Positions 5,867-10,318 of a stretch of 10,318 bases of DNA are shown here, piece after piece (the stretch's first letter is position 1; every line of letters begins with the position of its first letter). This DNA is from Acidobacteriota bacterium (lineage in GTDB: Bacteria > Acidobacteriota > Vicinamibacteria > Vicinamibacterales > SCN-69-37). The notes below the pieces were generated by a model, which had not been told where the DNA came from, searched no databases, and saw nothing but the letters and a program-made list of their open reading frames with translations. The stretch is taken from the NCBI GenBank assembly GCA_021824055.1, contig JAKALV010000107.1, forward strand, positions 1 to 10,318. Reading direction: 5' to 3'. Both the position numbers and the translations under genes were made by a program.

Positions 5867-8470
5867 ATGCGCGCGCGCCTTGTCGTTTCCGTTCTTGGCA
5901 TCGTCCTTCTGATCGCTTCCGCGGCTGGCGTTACGATCGCGCAGAAGACCCCGCCCCAGCCGGCACCGGTCAAGCCCGGTCCGCTGGGCGCCGGCGTGAC
6001 GCTGCTGCCCAACGGATGGAAGATCGCGCCGGTCGGCCGGCACATCCAGATCGGCGACCTGCCGCTCAACATGACGTTCTCGCCCGACGGCAAGTACCTG
6101 ATTGTCGCCAACAGCGGCTTCGCCAAGCCGACCATGCGCGTTGTCGATCTTCAAAGCGATCACGTCATTCAGACGCTGACGCTGGACGACGCGTGGTACG
6201 GCATCGCGTGGCATCCGGACGGCAAGCGGTTGTATGCGTCCGGAGCGGCGGCGACCGATGTCGTGGAGATGGCGTGGGCCAACGGCGCGCTGCGTCAACG
6301 CGGGCTGTTTCCGCTCGGACGGTCCGCCGATCCGGCGGGTGAGGGCACGAATCGCCCGCAGGCCGCGCCCCAGAGTTTTGTGGGCGGCATCGACGTGAGC
6401 CCGGACGGCCAGAAACTCTACGCGGTGCACGTGCTGGGCCAGCTCGTCAGCGTGGTCGACATCAAGACCGGCCTTGTACGCGCCACGGTCGATCTGCCGG
6501 CGGAACCCTTCACCTGCCAGGTGTCGAAGGACGGCAAGACGTTGTTTGTGTCGCTGTGGGGCGGCGCGAAGGTGCTGATGTTCGACGCCGCCACGCTCGC
6601 GTCGAAGGGCGAGATCGTGGTGGGCGAGCATCCGAACGCGATGGTGCAGTCGTCCGACGGGGCGTGGCTGTACGTGGCGTGCGCCAACACGAACTCGGTG
6701 TGGGTGATCGACGCGAAGGCCGGCAAGGCGGTGGCGCAGATTGCGACCGCGCTCTTCCCGGAGGCGCCGATGGGCTCCACGCCGAACTCGGTGTCGCTGT
6801 CGCCCGACGGCAGGACGCTGCTCGTGGCCAACGCCGACAACAACACCGTGGCTGTCGTCGATGTCACGTCGCCCGAGCAGGCGCGCGTGTCGGGGTTCAT
6901 TCCCACGGGCTGGTATCCGACCGGCGCGGCGTTCAATAAGGACGGGTCGAAGATCTACATCCTCTCCGGGAAGGGTCTGATCTCCGGCCCGAATCCCCGC
7001 GGCGCGCAGCCCGGCGACGCGCGCATTGACCTGCAGTACACCGGCGCGATGCTGCAGGGCTCGTTGACCGAGCTCGCCACGCCGACGGCTGCGGAGCTCG
7101 AGATATACACGAAGACCGTGTACAGCGTGACGCCGTACAGCGACGCCACGCGGCTCTCGCCGGCGTCGGCGCCGGCGGTAGCCACATCGATTCCGCGCAA
7201 GGTCGGCGACGCCTCGCCGATCAAGCACGTGTTCTACATCATCCGCGAGAACCGCACGTACGATCAGATTCTCGGCGATCTCGAGAAAGGCAACGGCGAT
7301 CCGACGCTGACGCTGTTCGGCGAGAACGTCACGCCCAACGCGCACGCGCTCGCGCGCGAGTTCGTCACGTTCGACAACTTCTACGTCGACGCCGAAGTGA
7401 GCTACGACGGCCACGCGTTTTCCACCGGCGCCTACGCCACCGACATCGTGGAGAAGTTCTGGCCGCTCAACTACGCCGGCCGCGGCGCGGCGTACCTCAG
7501 CGAGGGCGGCGGCGCGAACAGAAACGCCTACGGCAACGTGGCGGCGCCGATGAACGGGTACATCTGGGACGCGGTGCTGCGCGCCGGCAAGACCGTGCGC
7601 AGTTACGGCGAGTTCGTCACGCGCGGCTTCACGCCGGACCAGGATCGCGATTCGGGCGTGGGGCAGGTGCGCGCGACCGTGCCGGGTCTCCAGGGCCACG
7701 TGCATCCCACGTATCAGCCGTTCGATCTGAAGATTCCGGACAACAAGCGCGTCGATATCTGGCTCGAGGAGTTCAAGCAGTTCGAAGCCGACGGCCAGTT
7801 GCCCGCGCTGTCGATTCTGCGGCTGGGCGACGACCACACCAACGGCACGCGCGCCGGCTCGCCGACGCCGACCGCGATGATTGCCGAGAACGACCTGGCC
7901 CTCGGCCGCATCGTTGATGCAATCAGCCACAGCGTGTACTGGAAGGACTCCGCAATCTTCGTCTTGGAGGACGATGCGCAGAACGGCCCGGATCACGTGG
8001 ACGCGCACCGGTCGGTGGCGTTGGTCGCCAGCCCGTTCGCCCGCCGGGGTGTGGTGGACAGCACGCTGTACACGACGTCGGCGATGCTGCGCACCATCGA
8101 GCTTGTTCTGGGCCTGCCGCCGATGAGCCAATACGATGCGGCCGCCACGCCGATGTACAACGCCTTCGGGCCGACGCCGGCGCTGGCGCCGTTCACCGTG
8201 CGTCCGGCCCGCGTCAGCACCACCGAGCTGAACCGCGCCGGCGCGCCGGGCGGAGCGGCCTCGGCCGCCATGAACTTCGAGGACGCGGACATGACGCCCG
8301 AGATCGAGCTCAATCAGATTCTCTGGATGTCGGTGCGCGGAAAGAACGCCGTGATGCCGCCGCCGGTGCACGCCGCATTTTACAGAGCGCCGGCGACAAC
8401 GGCCGACGACGACGAGGACCAAACACCGCGGTTGAAGGGGCAAAGCGGCAAAGGGGCAAAGAGGCAATGA
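5867..8470 (+). CDS. YncE propeller/alkaline phosphatase fusion protein
   Basis: Exported two-domain protein of 867 aa. A signal peptide covers residues 1-25 (MRAR, hydrophobic VVSVLGIVLLIASAAG, cut near TIA|QK). Residues about 45-380 are a YVTN/YncE-type seven-bladed propeller with repeated blade motifs such as FSPDGKYLIVANSG and LSPDGRTLLVANADNNTVAV. Residues about 450-780 are a phosphoesterase of the alkaline-phosphatase superfamily (acid phosphatase/phospholipase C-like). They begin IKHVFYIIRENRTYDQILGD, with probable metal ligands Glu461 and Asn462, and carry a second metal motif, EDDAQNGPDHVDAHRS (about 701-716). The arrangement matches the widespread family annotated as bifunctional YncE/alkaline phosphatase; its substrate is not known. 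The final residues, GQSGKGAKRQ, and the TGA stop are encoded by the left arm of element D, giving a basic tail. ATG 5867 opens directly on the signal peptide. Confidence 0.92.
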   Translation: MRARLVVSVLGIVLLIASAAGVTIAQKTPPQPAPVKPGPLGAGVTLLPNGWKIAPVGRHIQIGDLPLNMTFSPDGKYLIVANSGFAKPTMRVVDLQSDHVIQTLTLDDAWYGIAWHPDGKRLYASGAAATDVVEMAWANGALRQRGLFPLGRSADPAGEGTNRPQAAPQSFVGGIDVSPDGQKLYAVHVLGQLVSVVDIKTGLVRATVDLPAEPFTCQVSKDGKTLFVSLWGGAKVLMFDAATLASKGEIVVGEHPNAMVQSSDGAWLYVACANTNSVWVIDAKAGKAVAQIATALFPEAPMGSTPNSVSLSPDGRTLLVANADNNTVAVVDVTSPEQARVSGFIPTGWYPTGAAFNKDGSKIYILSGKGLISGPNPRGAQPGDARIDLQYTGAMLQGSLTELATPTAAELEIYTKTVYSVTPYSDATRLSPASAPAVATSIPRKVGDASPIKHVFYIIRENRTYDQILGDLEKGNGDPTLTLFGENVTPNAHALAREFVTFDNFYVDAEVSYDGHAFSTGAYATDIVEKFWPLNYAGRGAAYLSEGGGANRNAYGNVAAPMNGYIWDAVLRAGKTVRSYGEFVTRGFTPDQDRDSGVGQVRATVPGLQGHVHPTYQPFDLKIPDNKRVDIWLEEFKQFEADGQLPALSILRLGDDHTNGTRAGSPTPTAMIAENDLALGRIVDAISHSVYWKDSAIFVLEDDAQNGPDHVDAHRSVALVASPFARRGVVDSTLYTTSAMLRTIELVLGLPPMSQYDAAATPMYNAFGPTPALAPFTVRPARVSTTELNRAGAPGGAASAAMNFEDADMTPEIELNQILWMSVRGKNAVMPPPVHAAFYRAPATTADDDEDQTPRLKGQSGKGAKRQ

Positions 8471-8541
8471 AAGGCTCAGAGACAGCCTGTCTCTAAGCTC
8501 TTCATTGCCCCTTTGTCTCTTTGCCCCTCTGCCTCTTTAAC
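8431..8541. repeat. Element D: inverted repeat, 8-bp RGGCAAAG units
   Basis: Two 41-bp arms, 8431-8471 and 8501-8541, are inverted copies with 7 differences, six of them transitions. Each has four 8-bp units of the type RGGCAAAG and an inner edge GGCAATGAA/TTCATTGCC. The centre is a tight hairpin, AGAGACAG-C-CTGTCTCT (8478-8494). The left arm is translated as the tail of the phosphoesterase and contains its stop. The right arm ends in TTTAACAG, like the TAACA tips of A and B, 18 nt before the YgjP start. The sequence AGCCTGTCTYT also occurs in the centre of element C. Confidence 0.85.
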
Positions 8542-8547
8542 AGTTGG

Positions 8548-8553
8548 TACTCT
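8548..8553 (+). promoter_or_regulatory. Possible -10 box before the YgjP-like gene
   Basis: TACTCT lies 6 nt before GTG 8560, just outside element D, with no Shine-Dalgarno before the GTG. It is the third TA-n-TCY box in this position in the window. No clear -35 is visible. Confidence 0.22.
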
Positions 8554-8559
8554 GTCTGT

Positions 8560-9255
8560 GTGATTAAGGTGGTTCGCCACGCTCGCGCCCGCCGCTACGT
8601 CCTGCGGCTGGGCCCCGACGGAGGCCTGCGGCTGACCGTGCCGAGGCGCGCGTCGGTGGAGGCCGGACTGAAATTCGTGGCGGGGCAGGGCCAGTGGATC
8701 GAACGCGAGCGCGCCCGCATGGCGGAACGCGCCCAGCCCTGGATCGACGGCACCGAGATCTGGTGGCGCGGCGAACGCGTCACGCTTCGCTTCAGCGCCG
8801 GCGGCCGCGAGATCCTCTGCGGCGATCAGGCCATCCCATTCACTCAATCACCCAGTCACCCATTCACCCAATCCTCAGAGTCGTCGCAGGGGTTTTTGTT
8901 CGCCCCGCCCGACCTCCGGCCCGGCGTCGAGGCCCATCTGCGCACCGTGGCCACGCGCGAGCTGCCGCCGCTCTGCCTGGAATTCGCCCGGGCGCACAAC
9001 GTGACGGTGACGCGCGTGTTCGTGCGCAATCAGCGCGCGCGGTGGGGGGCCTGCTCGTTCACCGGCACCATCACGCTCAACTGGCGGCTGCTGCAGATGC
9101 CGCCATGGGTGCGCGACTACATCATCCTTCACGAGCTGATGCATCGCCGCCAGCCGAACCACTCGGTGCGGTACTGGCGCGAAGTGGCGTCGGTGTGCCC
9201 GGCGTGGCGCGCGGCGGAAGCGTGGATCAGAGCGAACGGCCGAACGATTCTGTGA
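8560..9255 (+). CDS. YgjP/DUF45 family metal-dependent hydrolase
   Basis: Cytosolic zincin-like protein of 231 aa in the YgjP (SprT-like, M48-type) family; E. coli YgjP is reported to be a UTP pyrophosphatase, so the activity may be a hydrolase other than a protease. The N-terminal beta domain starts VRHARARRYVLRLGPDGGLR. The catalytic half has RWGACSFTGTITLNWRLL and then HELMHRRQPNHSVRYW, with metal ligands His191, His195 and His201 and the general base Glu192, as is usual for the family. GTG 8560 is chosen because it sits just before the conserved N-terminal strand; an upstream TTG at 8521 lies in the arm of element D. Residues about 92-111 (PFTQSPSHPFTQSS region) are a repeat-encoded linker not expected in relatives. 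The 3' end overlaps the convergent pseudouridine synthase by 29 bp. Confidence 0.88.
   Translation: MIKVVRHARARRYVLRLGPDGGLRLTVPRRASVEAGLKFVAGQGQWIERERARMAERAQPWIDGTEIWWRGERVTLRFSAGGREILCGDQAIPFTQSPSHPFTQSSESSQGFLFAPPDLRPGVEAHLRTVATRELPPLCLEFARAHNVTVTRVFVRNQRARWGACSFTGTITLNWRLLQMPPWVRDYIILHELMHRRQPNHSVRYWREVASVCPAWRAAEAWIRANGRTIL
8836..8873 (+). repeat. CAYTCACCCA-type repeat inside the YgjP-like gene
   Basis: Direct repeats of about 7-8 bp (CATTCACTCAATC, ACCCAGTCACC, CATTCACCCAATC) lie in frame between the N-terminal domain and the metal-site domain, encoding PFTQSPSHPFTQSS. It is AT-richer and pyrimidine-biased against the surrounding coding DNA. It resembles one arm of an inverted element, but no partner arm is present nearby. 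Confidence 0.65.
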
Positions 9256-10030
9256 CGTCGCGCCACCGGCCCGGCTGAAGCTCGCCGAGCGTGACGTCGC
9301 CGTAGGCCACGCGGTGCAACCGCGTCACTTCGTGGCCCGCGTCGGCGAGCATCGTGCGGATTTCGCGATTCTTCCCCTGTTTCAGCGTCACGAGCAGATG
9401 CGTCTCGCGGTTGGAGGCCTTGCGGATCTCGACCCCGGCGGCCGGCATCGCCGCGGCGTCTTCGGGCGTCACGCGCCCGCGAACGGTCACCACGTATGTT
9501 CGCGGCACGCCCGTTGCCGGGTCGGTCAGGCGATTCGCCAGTTGCGAGTCGTTCGTGAAGAGGAGCAGTCCCGTCGATGCGCGATCGAGCCGGCCGACGG
9601 CCAGGAGCCGCTCGGTCATGCCGGCGTCACGCAACACGTCAAAGACCGTAGGGCGCCCTTCCGGATCGTGCGTGGTCGTGACCGTGCCGCGGGGCTTGTT
9701 CAGGGCGATGACGAGCCGCTCGCGCCCGCGCACGTCCCGCTTGTCGGCCTTCACCTCATCGTCGATTTCAATGCGCGACCATTCGGGCACCACCATCACG
9801 CGCACGTCGGTGATGACCTTGTTGTTCACGCGCACGCGCCCATCGTGAATCAACGCGCGCGCCTGGCTCCGCGACGCGAGACCGAGCTTCGACAACGCCC
9901 GCTCCAGCGGCACCCGGCTCGACGATTGTCGATCACCCGATTGCCGACCACGATCGCCCGATTGCCGATCGCCCGATTGCCGATCAGCCGTGCCCCTTTG
10001 GCCCTTTGCCTCTTTGTCCCTTTGCGTCAT
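9227..10030 (-). CDS. rluB: RsuA/RluB-family rRNA pseudouridine synthase
   Basis: Converts a uridine in rRNA to pseudouridine; 267 aa. Residues 1-40 are a repeat-encoded hydrophilic extension. An S4 RNA-binding domain follows at about 41-90 (ERALSKLGLASRSQARALI). The catalytic domain starts at LVIALNKPRGTVTTTHD and contains GRLDRASTGLLLFTND with the nucleophile Asp149, then RTYVVTVRG, KQGKNREIRTML and VTRLHRVAYGDV. These mark the RsuA/RluB/RluE/RluF family; RluB (23S rRNA) is the commonest member with S4, but the exact target is not proved. ATG 10030 overlaps the stop of the upstream BiPBP_C frame (ATGA), implying coupling. GTG 9913 would start right at the conserved PLERALSK and is a real alternative. 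The last 29 bp overlap the convergent YgjP-like gene. Confidence 0.9.
   Translation of the reverse strand: MTQRDKEAKGQRGTADRQSGDRQSGDRGRQSGDRQSSSRVPLERALSKLGLASRSQARALIHDGRVRVNNKVITDVRVMVVPEWSRIEIDDEVKADKRDVRGRERLVIALNKPRGTVTTTHDPEGRPTVFDVLRDAGMTERLLAVGRLDRASTGLLLFTNDSQLANRLTDPATGVPRTYVVTVRGRVTPEDAAAMPAAGVEIRKASNRETHLLVTLKQGKNREIRTMLADAGHEVTRLHRVAYGDVTLGELQPGRWRDVTESFGRSL
9922..10030 (-). repeat. Two tandem repeats forming the synthase N-terminus
   Basis: Two arrays sit side by side, read on the minus strand from the ATG. First (about 10027-9991) are 8-bp CAAAGRGR-type units, related to element D, encoding TQRDKEAKGQRG. Next (about 9988-9922) are 15-bp units ATCGGCAATCGGGCG, with about four imperfect copies encoding a DRQSG pentapeptide repeat. 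Together they cover nearly all of the region before the S4 domain. Confidence 0.75.
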
Positions 10031-10318
10031 CGGACGGTGATCCTCGTCTGTGCTCTTGCTCCCGATGCGTCGATGGCGGTGATCTCATGCGTTCCGCGCG
10101 TCAGCGGCCACTCGAGCGCGCGATCGACGGCGCTGGCGCCGTAGCGCGCGCCGTCGATCTCCCAGGTCACTTCGCCCGCGGCCCCCCGCGCGCGCAACTT
10201 CAGCACCTGAAATTCGGCCCGCAACGTCGGGTCATACATGTAGGTGGCGCCACCAAGCGGATTGGCGATCTGCAACGAGGTCTTCATTGCCCCATTGCCC
10301 CACTGCCTCACTACGTCA
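10027..10318 (-). CDS. pbpC: BiPBP_C domain, probable 3' end of pbpC
   Basis: The frame is open from the window edge to TGA 10027-10029. The last 84 or so residues match the C-terminal domain of penicillin-binding protein 1C (BiPBP_C). Visible marks are LQIANPLGGATYMYDPTLR, then EFQVLKLRARG, a TWEIDG strand, LEWPLTRGTHEI and IDASGARA. In PBP1C this periplasmic domain follows the glycosyltransferase and transpeptidase domains, which would lie beyond the edge. A short stand-alone reading from ATG 10287 (86 aa) is possible but would lack a signal peptide, so a partial pbpC is preferred. The stretch just before the domain (VVRQWGNGAMK) is repeat-encoded. The stop overlaps the pseudouridine synthase start (ATGA). 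Confidence 0.7.
   Translation of the reverse strand, partial: DVVRQWGNGAMKTSLQIANPLGGATYMYDPTLRAEFQVLKLRARGAAGEVTWEIDGARYGASAVDRALEWPLTRGTHEITAIDASGARAQTRITVR
10283..10311 (-). repeat. GGGGCAAT repeat before the BiPBP_C domain
   Basis: On the minus strand, GTGAGGCAGTGGGGCAATGG and GGCAATGAA form three imperfect 8-bp GGGGCAAT units, ending in the same GGGGCAATGAA edge found in element D (complement of 8501-8511). It is in frame with the BiPBP_C reading. Whether a second arm exists lies outside the window. Confidence 0.6.

Noticed and set aside
5492..8467. Open frame of 991 codons on the minus strand across the phosphoesterase gene
   Set aside because: It is a shadow of the GC-rich coding frame on the other strand. 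Its translation is Arg/His/Val-rich with no domain, and the plus strand shows clear propeller and phosphoesterase motifs.
2245..8541. Classical Rho-independent terminators at the inverted repeats
   Set aside because: The stems are far longer than usual and none is followed by a U-tract. Some terminating effect is possible but is not shown by the sequence.
9314..10144. Plus-strand frame of 276 codons opposite the pseudouridine synthase
   Set aside because: Antisense shadow; the minus strand carries intact S4 and pseudouridine synthase motifs.
1..10318. Insertion sequence, prophage or defence island
   Set aside because: No transposase, integrase, phage structural, restriction or toxin-antitoxin motif was found in any supported frame.

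Overview
The window is GC-rich bacterial DNA with dense, mostly co-directional genes and frequent GTG starts. Purine-rich/pyrimidine-rich short repeats pack the gene junctions. The combination of a YncE/alkaline-phosphatase fusion protein, a SpoIIE-type phosphatase, PD40-propeller proteins and these repeats fits a soil-type Acidobacteriota (Vicinamibacteria-like) chromosome. That placement is an inference from style, not a database match. No transposase, integrase, phage gene, CRISPR array, tRNA or rRNA is visible.

Layout: (1) 1-2250, a tightly coupled run: the 3' end of an unidentified gene, a secreted TolB-like PD40 propeller protein, and a PLP-dependent class I/II aminotransferase whose GTG start overlaps the preceding stop. 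(2) 2432-3184, exodeoxyribonuclease III (xthA). (3) 3405-5699, a membrane-anchored HAMP + PP2C/SpoIIE serine phosphatase (RsbU-like). (4) 5867-8470, a secreted YncE-type propeller fused to an alkaline-phosphatase-superfamily phosphoesterase. (5) 8560-9255, a YgjP/DUF45 metal-dependent hydrolase. (6) On the minus strand, converging on YgjP with a 29-bp overlap, an RsuA/RluB-family pseudouridine synthase (9227-10030). It is ATGA-coupled to an upstream BiPBP_C domain, probably the 3' end of pbpC, which runs off the window edge. The genes are mainly housekeeping or envelope/signalling functions and do not form one obvious pathway.

The striking content is the repeats. Each of the four co-directional gaps from 2245 to 8541 is almost filled by one long imperfect inverted repeat (elements A, B, C, D). 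The left arm starts at or just after the upstream stop codon and the right arm ends close to the downstream start. A and B are one family (7-bp GGGCARA units, ends TGTTAGGGCA/TGCCCTAACA). D uses 8-bp RGGCAAAG units. C is unrelated at its ends but has the same plan.

Single arms or relatives of these repeats are also read as protein. They form the hydrophobic core of the TolB-like signal peptide, the basic tail of the phosphoesterase, the N-terminal extension of the pseudouridine synthase, and the segment before the BiPBP_C domain. A different repeat forms a Ser/Pro/Thr linker inside YgjP. These arrays are stop-free in every frame because 7 and 8 are not multiples of 3. They therefore look like a source of new protein termini and linkers. 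This is the best candidate in the window for something undescribed.
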